DNA of 64,000 nt from Sphingobacterium spiritivorum (GCF_016725325.1 NZ_CP068083.1:3348001-3412000); one strand, 5' to 3'; positions 18,501-26,667 are shown, numbered from the stretch's first letter. Numbers and translations: made by a program. The notes: generated by a model from the sequence alone, not told the origin.

Positions 18501-18719
18501 GAAGGGCTTATCAAAAATGCTTCTGACAAATTACGTTCTAATCTTCCAGGTTCTCAGGTTACTTCTTACACCTACAAACCTCTAGTGGGCATGACAAGTA
18601 AGACCGATGCCAGAGGGCAGACGGAGTATTATCAATACGACGGTCTGCAACGCTTGCAGCATGTCCTGGATCAGTTTCAGCAGCTCAGACAGAGCTACCA
18701 TTACCATTACCGCCCCTAA
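15549..18719 (+). CDS. secreted Rhs/YD-repeat partner protein without core
   Basis: This 1056-residue protein has a Sec signal peptide (MKSQQIKILLLVIFGLSSW, then NLYGQSS). The N-terminal region (about 40-130) has features shared with Bacteroidota Rhs-type proteins: GLYTGKPNINIPVFSL, PISINYNASGIKVEE and SVGLGWSL. A long beta-rich body follows, and the end is a pair of YD-type repeats (KTDARGQTEYYQYDGLQRL). It lacks the Rhs core and has no toxin tip. It lies 11 bases before the core-containing Rhs gene and probably works with it, for instance as part of the shell or as a receptor-binding partner. No T9SS sorting domain is visible. Confidence 0.75.
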   Translation: MKSQQIKILLLVIFGLSSWNLYGQSSEPNYVHPKQYLPSSPDVMAFNRISHIPVGLYTGKPNINIPVFSLKLQDYEFPISINYNASGIKVEEIASSVGLGWSLSAYDNISVGVNGIGDFQNNGFATLSSTEFKLPDNYLTNLLSYKQEEYEGGVFYRLGLGSAEGTIDTQPDTYSYSINGNSGKFYFDQFGQPHTIPFNGFKIEHSGLGNNISITDLKGVKYTFAESEFSVLESNCASGPSITGQTMLLTAITLPTGSTIQFEYVSLIYTQKIQRPLSRNRPLGTQNFGLDCININTDMTVNSKVISRILSSDGTEVNFHYGANRSDLVGTKVLDRIETKKADVVQNTNFYYSYFGSGGEAMRLKLDSVKKHQGEIYSFKYNEQVNLPGRYSFSQDHWGYYNGKNNNTLLPIESEFGFTSGANRDVDPNYIQANILTRIVYPSKGYTDFVYEPNDYYTKDTTSTVTHFDHYLNSPSSQTINFSIPPGATTNQSLLKIQVSGSSSGGGIGNEPEDPQNYIVSIQGNNGFQADYTAYQNQTLGLNLTPGTYTMRFSSTGTRTTNVTLSYDMITKEYFEGNRFAGGLRLKAQTSYANAMDPAPLVESYVYSIDGKSTGQINYKPKYTYLMEKYFLVANTDNFVAHKFYIQNSNSIDPLNTVRGSSVGYTFVSKLQSHASKKIRIDSEFSYYGDYGGRYSYPLPPVISMDWANGLLLKETSYVDNNGLFSAIKEVRNTYSIKDEDSFWNYHFLPGTKPSFDAIRGIGYVIAFASPPYINGLVKKTATFYVNEYRLISKWVRQDSVITIMLNSPNNVKTESIMSYGDLYNFKPTRIKTMNSEGKVMSKLLYYSSSAPENLKTAETSLLKNKHQLTQIVLVSDSIGVNQRLDQRIAFKNFDNNRVNINKIYAKNGGADEYQQLEISLYDSYGNPTEFKDMSNSQSVYLWGYGGQYPIAEIKNATYSEIIAVLTQATINDLNSGTNTESQMEGLIKNASDKLRSNLPGSQVTSYTYKPLVGMTSKTDARGQTEYYQYDGLQRLQHVLDQFQQLRQSYHYHYRP

Positions 18720-18730
18720 TAAGTCCGATT

Positions 18731-21700
18731 ATGAAAAGACCTCTTTTATCCACGATATTAACCTTATCAATCCTGCTAACCCTATCCACGGTTAAGGGAC
18801 AGAATACGGATCTGATCCTGACCAGCTACAGCGGTCAGAGTCAGATTAAAGCCAGTGGCAGTGTTACCCTGAAACCGGGCTTCCATATTCCTTCAGGCAG
18901 TACGGTACGGATCTATACCAGCAGCAGCCTGCAGACACATCCGGTTTTACAAACCCAGCCGAGTAGTAACCAGAACTATATCCTGACACGCACCTTTCGC
19001 AAGGCAGGTGTAACATTAGCCAATCTATCCCAGTCCCGCACCGTAGAAGAGGAGAACCAGACAGTGCAGTACTTTGACGGCCTGGGCCGGCCACTACAGA
19101 GTATACAGGTGATGGCTTCCCCTACCCACAAGGACATTGTACAGCATATAGAGTACGACGGCTTCGGCAGAGAGAGCAAAAAATATCTTCCCTATGCTGC
19201 TTCGGCAAGCATGGATGGCAGCTATAAACCCACAGCCGGAGTGGATGTAATGAATTTCTATAATCCCACTGTGGGCTGGGATGCAGCCGTCAGGAAAACA
19301 GGCTATCCCTATGCAGAGACACAGTTTGAGAACAGCCCGCTGAACCGGGTGCAGGCTCAGGGCTCTCCGGGCGAAGCCTGGCAACTGAGCTCAGGTCATA
19401 CGGTACGTACAGACTACGGTACCAATGCAGCCAATGATGTGAAACTATGGCAGCTCAATGCAGCCGAAAACGGAGCCACAGCCACCTATTACCAACCGGG
19501 CAGGCTGTACAAAACCACCACCAAAGATGAGAACTGGAGCAGTGGCAGGAGTGGCACTGTAGAAGAATATAAAGACTTCGATGGAAGAGTGGTACTGAAA
19601 CGGGTCTGGGAAACAGAGAGTAAAAAACTGGAGACGCATTATGTCTACGATGACTTCGGCGACCTTCGCTATGTGGTCCCTCCTGCAGTGACTGTTAACA
19701 CGTTCAGTGAAGATGCTGCAGACCCCAGCTACGATGCATATATTTATGGCTATAAATATGACGGACGCAGACGCTTAACAGAGAAAAAGATCCCTGGTAA
19801 AGGAAAAGAAGAGCTGGTGTATAATACCAATGACCAAATAGTACTGAGCCGTGATGCCAACCGCAGAGCAGCCGGGGAATGGCTGTTCAGCAAATACGAT
19901 GCATTTGGCCGGGTGATTATGACTGGTATCTACAACAGTACAGAGAGTGCAGCTGCGCTGACTGCTCAGATCAACAGCAATGGCCAGACAGCCGGCCGGC
20001 TTTGGGAAACCCCGACAACCACAGATCAGGGCTATACCAATGCTGTCTTTCCAACCAATATTGCGTATTACCATACGATCAACTACTACGACCGGTATGA
20101 CTTTCCGGAGAACAGCTTTGGAGCTCCGGCAGGAAATCAGGCTTCCGGAGGACGGGTAAGGACCTTGTTGACGGGAACTAAAACCACCACACTGGGTACA
20201 GGTAATATGCTGCTGACCACGCATTATTATGATCTGGAAGGACGGATCATCCAGAGTAAGAGTCAGAACCATATTGGTGGTACAGATATCACGGACAACA
20301 GTTACAGTTTCACAGGAGAACTGGAAAGCAGCACCCGCAGACATACCGTTAACGGACAGACGACCACTATCACCACCACTAATGAATACGACCATACAGG
20401 TCGTCTGGTCAACAGCAGACAACAGATTAACAGTCAGCCAGAAATTACCTTACTGGCCAACAGTTACAATGAAATCGGACAGCTCAAGACAAAGACAGTA
20501 GGCGCAGATCAACAGGGAAATAACCCAGTGAATACGACAGATTACCGGTACAATGAGCGGGGTTGGATGACAAGCAGTACTTCACCTCACTTCAGCCAGC
20601 AGCTCAGTTACCAGGATCCGGTCAAAGGAGCAGCAGCACAATGGAACGGCAATATCTCCGAACAGCAATGGGGGCAGACGACAACCCTCAACCAGCACTT
20701 TGTATACAGTTATGATAAACTGAACCGGTTGACCAACGGAAGCAGTCCCACATCCGGCATGTCTGAAATCCTGAACTACGATGATATGGGTAATATCACC
20801 CAACTTACCCGTGACGGATCCGGGATCAGCTACAGCTATACCGGCAACAGGTTGAATACCGTATCTGGTGTTATCAATGGCAGTTACAGCTATGATGAAA
20901 ACGGCAATGCAAAGACCGATCGTATGGGTATGAATCTGAGCTACAATCACCTGAATCTACCACAGCAGGTGACAGGAGCAGGGAACACGATTACTTACCT
21001 GTATGATGCAGGTGGCAATAAACTTCGAAAAATAGCAAATACCACCGGACAGCGGGATTATGCAGGCGGTATAGAATACCAGAACGGAGTAATCGAACTG
21101 ATCCATACCGCAGAAGGCGTAGCCTACCGGAATGCAAATGGCACATACAGCTACCGCTACAACCTGACGGATCATCTGGGCAATGTCAGAGCCACCATCT
21201 ACCGGAACCCGAATACAAATGCAGTGGAGGTACTGCAAAGAGATGATTACTATCCGTTTGGTTTACAGAAATCTCCAAATCCGGTATATGGAAATAATAA
21301 GTATCTTTATAATGGGAAGGAGAAGCAGGAAGAATTAGGTGGCCAACTGGACTATGGAGCCAGATTCTATGACCCTGTGATTGGAAGATGGAATGTAGTG
21401 GATAAATACGCTGAAGTATATGTCGCAATAAGTCCTTATCAATATGCTGCAAATAATCCGATCAAAGTAATAGATCAAGGGGGGAAATTATTAAAGGATA
21501 AAGATGGAAATATTATAGCGACTTCAACAGGATCTTATGTTTCCAGAACAGTTAACGGAATACAGGGGAGTAATGGAGGAATATATTCTGCTGATATAAA
21601 ATATGAAGTAATAACTATCTATACAGATGCAGGCAGGCCTGTTAATGCATTGAAAGAAATGAGTAGAGAAGTTTATACATATGACGCAAACGAAAGGATG

Positions 21701-22195
21701 AGATTAGGAAAAGTAGATCCATCAAATGTAGGAACTGATTGCAATTGTCATGGCTTATCGCTCGCCGGAGGTAATATAGTTATCGAGGATATTTCTGAGA
21801 ATTCAGATGTAATTAATGCTATTTTAAATGATGATGGATATGTAAGCTCTTCATTTGCAGATGCGAGCTTAATTATGGCTCACGATCAAAAGAAAGGGCG
21901 TGGCGGAATTGTACACAGCGTTTTGAAAAACAGCTTATTTGACTTTTCTGCAGATCATGGAGAAGGACTTCCAACAATGAATGTGGGATACGTAACAGCT
22001 ATGGGAAGCAATATTAACATGAATAATAAGAGTTATTATAAAAGAAATTCGTCTGATAGAGTTGTGAATACTAAATCAGGAACAGTTTCTCGGGGAGTTC
22101 GAAAAATAAGTAAGGAAGAAATAGATAAGATTAGGAAAGAAAACGGGCTTTCAACCCTTCAGGAATTAATAGATGCGATCTGGTATGAAAGATAG
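18731..22195 (+). CDS. Rhs polymorphic toxin (DUF6443-type N-terminus) with Cys/His tip
   Basis: This 1154-residue protein has a Sec signal peptide (residues 1-23), a DUF6443-like region (about 80-215, with YFDGLGRPLQSIQ), many YD repeats (about 330-800) and the Rhs core (about 810-910: [39 protein letters not shown]). The tip starts near residue 912 and has much lower GC. It holds GTDCNCHGLSLAGG (Cys1004, Cys1006, His1007) and later His1062 and His1076, an order reminiscent of papain-like or NlpC/P60 cysteine hydrolases. The catalytic role is inferred. The immunity gene begins inside its last codons. Confidence 0.88.
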   Translation: MKRPLLSTILTLSILLTLSTVKGQNTDLILTSYSGQSQIKASGSVTLKPGFHIPSGSTVRIYTSSSLQTHPVLQTQPSSNQNYILTRTFRKAGVTLANLSQSRTVEEENQTVQYFDGLGRPLQSIQVMASPTHKDIVQHIEYDGFGRESKKYLPYAASASMDGSYKPTAGVDVMNFYNPTVGWDAAVRKTGYPYAETQFENSPLNRVQAQGSPGEAWQLSSGHTVRTDYGTNAANDVKLWQLNAAENGATATYYQPGRLYKTTTKDENWSSGRSGTVEEYKDFDGRVVLKRVWETESKKLETHYVYDDFGDLRYVVPPAVTVNTFSEDAADPSYDAYIYGYKYDGRRRLTEKKIPGKGKEELVYNTNDQIVLSRDANRRAAGEWLFSKYDAFGRVIMTGIYNSTESAAALTAQINSNGQTAGRLWETPTTTDQGYTNAVFPTNIAYYHTINYYDRYDFPENSFGAPAGNQASGGRVRTLLTGTKTTTLGTGNMLLTTHYYDLEGRIIQSKSQNHIGGTDITDNSYSFTGELESSTRRHTVNGQTTTITTTNEYDHTGRLVNSRQQINSQPEITLLANSYNEIGQLKTKTVGADQQGNNPVNTTDYRYNERGWMTSSTSPHFSQQLSYQDPVKGAAAQWNGNISEQQWGQTTTLNQHFVYSYDKLNRLTNGSSPTSGMSEILNYDDMGNITQLTRDGSGISYSYTGNRLNTVSGVINGSYSYDENGNAKTDRMGMNLSYNHLNLPQQVTGAGNTITYLYDAGGNKLRKIANTTGQRDYAGGIEYQNGVIELIHTAEGVAYRNANGTYSYRYNLTDHLGNVRATIYRNPNTNAVEVLQRDDYYPFGLQKSPNPVYGNNKYLYNGKEKQEELGGQLDYGARFYDPVIGRWNVVDKYAEVYVAISPYQYAANNPIKVIDQGGKLLKDKDGNIIATSTGSYVSRTVNGIQGSNGGIYSADIKYEVITIYTDAGRPVNALKEMSREVYTYDANERMRLGKVDPSNVGTDCNCHGLSLAGGNIVIEDISENSDVINAILNDDGYVSSSFADASLIMAHDQKKGRGGIVHSVLKNSLFDFSADHGEGLPTMNVGYVTAMGSNINMNNKSYYKRNSSDRVVNTKSGTVSRGVRKISKEEIDKIRKENGLSTLQELIDAIWYER

Positions 22196-22790
22196 AATAT
22201 TATATTTAATTATTGTCCTTATGTTTATTAATAGCTATTGTATAGGACAACCCTATGTGGAAAAAATTATTAAGAAAGATAATAAGGCATACCTTAAAAT
22301 ATCATATAAGAAAGATATAGATACAGTATTTTTTAATGCAATTGACGGTTTCAAGAATAATCTGACGGATTTGGAGAAATTGGAGTTGATCAAATGCTTA
22401 TTAAAATTTGAAGGAGATACAACAATACACCCTGGAATGGTTCATCCTTTATATTTTGGAGATAATGCCAGAAATAATATTAGATTTTCTCCAAAGTCCA
22501 AATATTTTACAATAGAGATTGATGCTCTTTATTTTGTTAATCGTATTGCTTACGGGACATATACTGACTATTATTCACCTGCTCCAGTATTGTATGATAA
22601 TATAGAGAAAGTGGAGATAAACGATTGTCCCCAGAAAGTTAAATTGGTTTTTTCGGAATATAAAAAATGGTTTGATGAGTGTATAAAAACAGGAAAAATA
22701 CCAAAGTATTTTCCTTTTAATGATGGAAGATATGTTTGGTTATACGGTAAGAAATCCCGTTTTTCAAAAGACGGGAAATTGATTGAATAA
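22185..22790 (+). CDS. secreted immunity-like protein of the active Rhs gene
   Basis: This encodes about 201 residues from the ATG at 22185 (MKDRILYLIIVLMFINSYC, signal peptide); another in-frame ATG at 22173 lies further inside the Rhs gene. The mature protein has motifs YFVNRIAYGTYTDYYSPAP and EYKKWFDECIKTGKIPKYF near the end. Close paralogues occur at 29139 (nearly identical in the second half) and, more distantly, at 28030 and 28713. The overlap with the toxin gene and the paralogues next to other tips support an immunity role in the periplasm. No known family was recognised. Confidence 0.65.
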   Translation: MKDRILYLIIVLMFINSYCIGQPYVEKIIKKDNKAYLKISYKKDIDTVFFNAIDGFKNNLTDLEKLELIKCLLKFEGDTTIHPGMVHPLYFGDNARNNIRFSPKSKYFTIEIDALYFVNRIAYGTYTDYYSPAPVLYDNIEKVEINDCPQKVKLVFSEYKKWFDECIKTGKIPKYFPFNDGRYVWLYGKKSRFSKDGKLIE

Positions 22791-22796
22791 ATTCCC

Positions 22797-22830
22797 CCGC
22801 TGGCGCGAGCGTATCGCTCGTGTACAAGTT
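22797..22830 (+). repeat. element A copy 1 (palindrome at left edge of an Rhs-core remnant)
   Basis: The sequence reads CCGCTGG, a short spacer, then palindrome CGAGCG-TAT-CGCTCG (22806-22820) and TGTACAAGTT. The same element stands at 24922 and 27479, each time directly in front of a displaced copy of the Rhs core. It resembles a REP-type repeat. Confidence 0.75.
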
Positions 22831-22833
22831 AGA

Positions 22834-23767
22834 TATCAGAGCTACCATCTACCAGAACCCGGGAACAAATGCAGTGGAGGTCTTACAAAGAGATGACTAC
22901 TATTCGTTTGGGTTACAGAAATCCCCAAATCCGGTGGAAATAATAAGTATCTTTATCAGCCAGTGGGCTGACAAGTGTTGGGAAGGAAAAGCAGGAGGAG
23001 TCAGGTGGCCAACTGGACTATGGAGTCAGATTCTACGATCCTGTGATTGGAAGATGGAATGTGGTGGATCCTTTGGTGGAGAAAATGCGTAGTTTTTCGT
23101 CTTATGTATATGGTAACAATAATCCAATTCGGTTTATTGATCCTGATGGAATGTTATCACAATCTTTTTTTTGATGATATTTGGAATAAATCTCAAAATG
23201 AGTCGACATGGACTAATCAAGGAGATGGAAGTTTTTCTGATGGGCAAGGACAGACAGTGCAGGATCCTCAAACACCTTTTGATTTAAAAAAAGGTAAACA
23301 TGTGTTAGAACCATCAGGTAATGTATTTAGTATATTTTGGAATACAATAGAGGCCAGGAAATGGAAGGATACTAAAACCGGAATAAACTATAGAGTCGGG
23401 GCAGATGGGAAAATTTTAGGCATAGCTCCTATAGGCGTGACTGGAGGATTAGAGCTTATTTCCGGAGGTGGTGCGTTATAAATTCTGAAATACAATCCAA
23501 CCAAGTTGAAGACCTTGATTGCTACTGAAGAAGGTGTGTAGGCTGCTGAAAAAGTAGCGTCTACAGCGAAGAAAATGGCAGATAAGGATCCCTATATTTT
23601 TGCAGAACCTATATATAGGAAAAACATACATCTTAGATGGACATCATAGAATTAAAGCTGCAATACAAAATAATCAAACTATTAATGTTATAGAGTTGAA
23701 TACAATACAGGCTCTTGATAAATTTAAAAGTGTTGTTCAAGATATACAGAAAGGACTATTTAAATGA
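22834..23767 (+). pseudogene. displaced Rhs-core remnant with decayed ParB-like toxin tip
   Basis: Bases 22834-23150 align with the core of the intact Rhs gene (21185 onward: [38 protein letters not shown]) but contain element B, small deletions and frame changes. The tip follows: a run of eight Ts at 23165-23172 puts MLSQSFF out of frame with DDIWNKSQNES. Stops at 23479 and in the AAEKV region, and another shift near 23610, interrupt the rest. The end reads KTYILDGHHRIKAAIQNN, the DGHHR signature of ParB/sulfiredoxin-like nuclease toxins, and stops at 23765. Two frameshifts and two nonsense codons make it inactive. Confidence 0.7.
22957..22981 (+). repeat. element B copy 1 (palindromic insertion inside Rhs core)
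   Basis: A 25-base insertion, CAGCC-AGTG-GGCTG followed by ACAAGTGTTGG, interrupts the codons for KYLY-NGKEKQ of the Rhs core. The same sequence sits at the same place in the other two remnants (25086 and 27638) but not in the intact gene at 21312. Confidence 0.75.
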
Positions 23768-24174
23768 TGAGAATAGAAGAAATTATTATTGATTATTATG
23801 AATTTATACAAGGTTATAAAAATTTAATTGATATAAAAGGAATAGAAGAATCAAGCTTTATTAATAAAAAAAAAGGAGAACTTGGGTTATATAAATATCA
23901 TTATCATGGAGCAGGTTGTCGTCTTGAAAAAGAAGGTGTAATTTGTGAATATGATTACTTGCCAACAAATGATTACCCTATTAAATTCTCAAGCTGGAAA
24001 TTATTTGAGTTTATGGAGACAAATCCTAAATGGAAAACTCAAGATTATAATTTGGATGATGTCCATCATTCGCTAATGACATTAGTTGAAAAGAAAAAAC
24101 TTTTTCTCTTAGATTTGAACGGGGTGATGTTCCCTATATTTCAAATAAAAGATGTAAGATTTTTAGATAGTTGA
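23764..24174 (+). CDS. immunity-like protein for the ParB-like tip
   Basis: This encodes 136 residues without a signal peptide or membrane segment. The start codon overlaps the stop of the toxin remnant (ATGATGA), a coupling typical of toxin-immunity pairs; the second ATG at 23767 is also possible. The motif KYHYHGAGCRLEKEGV and an acidic stretch around CEYDYLP resemble the DUF6896 family found as immunity proteins, though I am not certain. The gene is intact although its toxin is broken. A cytoplasmic location agrees with a nuclease-type toxin. Confidence 0.6.
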   Translation: MMRIEEIIIDYYEFIQGYKNLIDIKGIEESSFINKKKGELGLYKYHYHGAGCRLEKEGVICEYDYLPTNDYPIKFSSWKLFEFMETNPKWKTQDYNLDDVHHSLMTLVEKKKLFLLDLNGVMFPIFQIKDVRFLDS

Positions 24175-24266
24175 ATTAAGTGGAAAAAATGTTTTAACCA
24201 TTATTATCTATTTCGGAGAGGTTGTTTTTGTTAAAATAAATAGAAAGTCTAAAGGAAGATGTCTGA

Positions 24267-24362
24267 TTTTTAAAATTTAGAGATGGTGATTTAAAGTTTA
24301 AGCGTTCAACGATTTATAATGCACCGGGAGTAGTAAGAAATTTACCTAAAGAAAAGCTTTAA
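24267..24362 (+). pseudogene. toxin-tip remnant
   Basis: An in-frame stretch after TGA 24264-24266 reads KFRDGDLKFKRSTIYNAPG and ends in NLPKEKL with TAA at 24360-24362, overlapping the next ATG. No start or core precedes it. By position it is the last 30 codons of a lost toxin gene. The family is not recognised. Confidence 0.4.
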
Positions 24363-24874
24363 TGAAAATATTAATATACAGTTTATTTATATGGCTATTC
24401 TATAGTTGCAACAATAGGAATCAGGATCGTGTGATAATTGATTCTCCTAAACAAGAGATGTTGCCCAAAAAAACATTGGATTCTTTATGCCGAAGAGCAA
24501 TTAATGAAGGTGATTTTGAGGCCTATCATGTGTTAGCTACAGAGTTTTTTGAGCAAATAAAAAACTATGAGCTTTATTATTATTCATTAATAATGGCAAA
24601 TAAATACCAATGTCCTGAAGCTTACGAAAATCTATATATCATCTTAAATACCTCAATAACTATAAATGGTATAAAGATGTATAGTAATGATCGTCTTACC
24701 GAATATTTTTCTAAATTTTACCTCCTTAAGGCATATGAATTGGGATATGATAACGCAAAATATAGTATTCATGAAGCTTTTGGGGATGACACTATACCCC
24801 CGAAATCCTCTTTTTATCTGGAGAAAATAGAGGAAGAATATAAAAATATGGGCCCTAAGGATATCAACAAATAA
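24362..24874 (+). CDS. immunity-like lipoprotein
   Basis: This 170-residue protein has a lipoprotein signal (MKILIYSLFIWLFYSC, lipobox LFYSC). The mature part is helical, with an arrangement (AYHVLATEFFEQIKNYEL, YLLKAYELGYDNAKY) reminiscent of Sel1 or TPR-like repeats. It begins within the stop codon of a toxin remnant (TAATG). An immunity function in the envelope is inferred from this position. The gene is complete and AT-rich. After it comes the C-rich stretch leading to the second element A. Confidence 0.55.
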   Translation: MKILIYSLFIWLFYSCNNRNQDRVIIDSPKQEMLPKKTLDSLCRRAINEGDFEAYHVLATEFFEQIKNYELYYYSLIMANKYQCPEAYENLYIILNTSITINGIKMYSNDRLTEYFSKFYLLKAYELGYDNAKYSIHEAFGDDTIPPKSSFYLEKIEEEYKNMGPKDINK

Positions 24875-24921
24875 CTGACTCTCTAAAATTAGATTTTAAA
24901 TTCCCCCCCTCCGTTGGCCCC

Positions 24922-24955
24922 CCGCTGGTGCGAGCGTATGGCTCGTGTACAAGTT
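24922..24955 (+). repeat. element A copy 2
   Basis: The same layout as copy 1: CCGCTGG, spacer, palindrome CGAGC-GTATG-GCTCG (24931-24945), then TGTACAAGTT. One base in the right arm differs (G for C). It directly precedes the second displaced Rhs core. Confidence 0.72.
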
Positions 24956-25085
24956 ATCAGAGCTACCATCTACCGGAATCCGACTACAAATAAATACAGT
25001 GGAAGTACTGCAAAGAGATGATTACTATCCGTTTGGCTTGCAGAAATCACCAAATCCTGTATATGGAAATAATAAGTATCTTTAT

Positions 25086-25110
25086 CAGCCAGTGGGCTGA
25101 CAAGTGTTGG
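25086..25110 (+). repeat. element B copy 2
   Basis: The 25 bases are identical to the copy at 22957 (CAGCC-AGTG-GGCTG, ACAAGTGTTGG) and occupy the same codon position of the Rhs core. Confidence 0.75.
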
Positions 25111-25160
25111 CAAAGAGAAGCAGGAGGAGTCAGGTGGCCAACTGGACTATGGAGCCAGAT

Positions 25161-25190
25161 GACACCTGTCCGCCTATTGGCGGATGATCC
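25161..25190 (+). repeat. element C (palindromic insertion in Rhs core)
   Basis: The hairpin CCGCC-TATT-GGCGG (25170-25183) lies in an insertion that replaces the RFYD codons of the core (compare 21360). It is found only in this remnant. The G+C-rich stem in AT-rich surroundings resembles a REP-like repeat. Confidence 0.6.
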
Positions 25191-26018
25191 GGTAATTGGA
25201 AGATGGAATGTGGTAAATCCTCATGCAAGTTTGTATGATGCACATTCTCCCTAATCTTATGGTTTTAATAATCCTATTAAAGTTATAGATCCTAATGGTA
25301 AAGATGGAATTGTGACAGGGTCTGGTACTAAAGATGATCCATTTAGAGTAAAAGCAAACTATTACTATTATGATTTAGATGAAGATCAGATCAAAGGATT
25401 AAATGCAGCTGTAGCCCAATATAATAATGGGGAAAGGCTCATAGTTTTATAGATAAAGATGGTAACTCATATTACACTGTTATTGAACTTAAAGCGAGCG
25501 AAATTGGTGCCGAAGATATTGGAAGTGCTCATGATATTGCTTATAAAGATAGAATTGAAATTGATGGGATAGAACGTCAATATGGAAATATAATTAGTAA
25601 TGGCAGTCGAGAAAAGGGATTTCGGAAATGCAACAGGAACCACAATTAAGATAAATAAAGAGATGATTGAAAGTACCTTATGCAGTAATCCCGTAGGGGA
25701 TCGAAATAAACTAATCGCAGGGACTTTTGTTCATGAGAAAGGACATAACTTAGGAGCAAGTCATGGGGATCCAGGTAGTATAATGAATCAAATGAATATG
25801 AATGAAATAGGAAGAGGGTCTAATACTATTGGAGCGGGTGGTACAGGAGTATACAATTATAGTTATCCCTCTAAACGGTAATGGTATTCGGACGATAATG
25901 GATAGAGTAAGTAATCCTAAATCATTAGAGTCTATGTATTTATCGCCAAAAGAGGTAAAGCGTATTATCCAACATAAAGATCTGGGTACCCCAGGAGCAA
26001 TTTATAAAGAAAAATGAT

Positions 26019-26657
26019 ATGAAAAATTTATTTATATTCTATTTATTTATCTGCTCAATTCCCTTAACAGTGACAGGACAACAAAAAGAGTCTTCTTTTG
26101 CCGTAGAAAAGGCAAGAGTGCAAGGTTACTTAATTATTGAAGGGCAACAAGAAACGATAAGAAAGGGATCCGATATCCCTCGTAAATTTACGTTTGTTCC
26201 ATTGAAAAAATTTAAAGACGAAAGTTTTTTTTCGGTTTATCAGCGAGAATGTCAACCGGTACACAATGACTTATTTATTCCGACTTCTTTTATGGAAGAA
26301 ATTAAATCTGTTGAAATAAACACATTTTTGCGGAAAGCGTTAAATTCTCCATTACAATTGGAATGGGAAGACTGTGTGAATAATTCTTTTGAAGATTATT
26401 TGAATCAGCAAAGTGTTTTTTTTAAGGTTAAAGACTCAAATAAAGAGTTAAGTATTACATTTATAGACGGTATTTGGGGTAAAGTTATTGTACCTTTTAA
26501 GTATTCTGGTTCAACCTATATTGAGAGGTATAATATGACTAGACTGAAAAAGCTTGAAAATAGAGCTGAATTCTATGAATATTATTATCTGTTAGAAACT
26601 AAAAGCTTTTCTCCAGTAATTTTTATTAACGATGAATCATTGGTTAAGGTAAATTAA
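26019..26657 (+). CDS. secreted immunity-like protein for the metzincin tip
   Basis: This 212-residue protein has a clear signal peptide (MKNLFIFYLFICSIPLTVTG, then QQKESS). The mature protein has two cysteines (in QRECQPVH and EDCVNNS) that could form a disulfide, consistent with export. The family is not recognised. Its start is one base after the stop of the metzincin remnant. A periplasmic inhibitor of a protease toxin is a reasonable inference. The reading frame is intact, unlike that of the toxin. Confidence 0.58.
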   Translation: MKNLFIFYLFICSIPLTVTGQQKESSFAVEKARVQGYLIIEGQQETIRKGSDIPRKFTFVPLKKFKDESFFSVYQRECQPVHNDLFIPTSFMEEIKSVEINTFLRKALNSPLQLEWEDCVNNSFEDYLNQQSVFFKVKDSNKELSITFIDGIWGKVIVPFKYSGSTYIERYNMTRLKKLENRAEFYEYYYLLETKSFSPVIFINDESLVKVN

Positions 26658-26667
26658 TAGAGAATAA

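Larger units (their letters stand above)
24956..26017 (+). pseudogene. displaced Rhs-core remnant with decayed metzincin protease tip
   Basis: The core part (24956 to about 25300) carries element B, element C, a small insertion and a stop at 25252; it ends YGFNNPIKVIDPNGKDG. The tip shifts frame at about 25430 (YNNG to KAHSFIDKDG), again near 25610, and again near 25875, ending at 26015. The central frame (25600-25881) shows HEKGHNLGASH, an exact HExxHxxGxxH zinc motif, followed by SIMNQM, a Met-turn. This is a metzincin-type metalloprotease domain. Three frameshifts and a nonsense codon make it inactive. The short frames inside are unlikely to be translated usefully. Confidence 0.72.

Noticed and set aside
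19775..20422. Long open frame on the minus strand inside the Rhs gene
   Set aside because: It is antisense to well-supported YD repeats, has no recognisable domain, and arises from the repetitive, GC-rich coding sequence.
22820..23092. Open frame through the first Rhs-core remnant
   Set aside because: It reads most of the core in the wrong frame after element B, so it gives a meaningless protein.
25018..25254. Open frame through the second Rhs-core remnant
   Set aside because: It is out of frame with the original core and crosses elements B and C.
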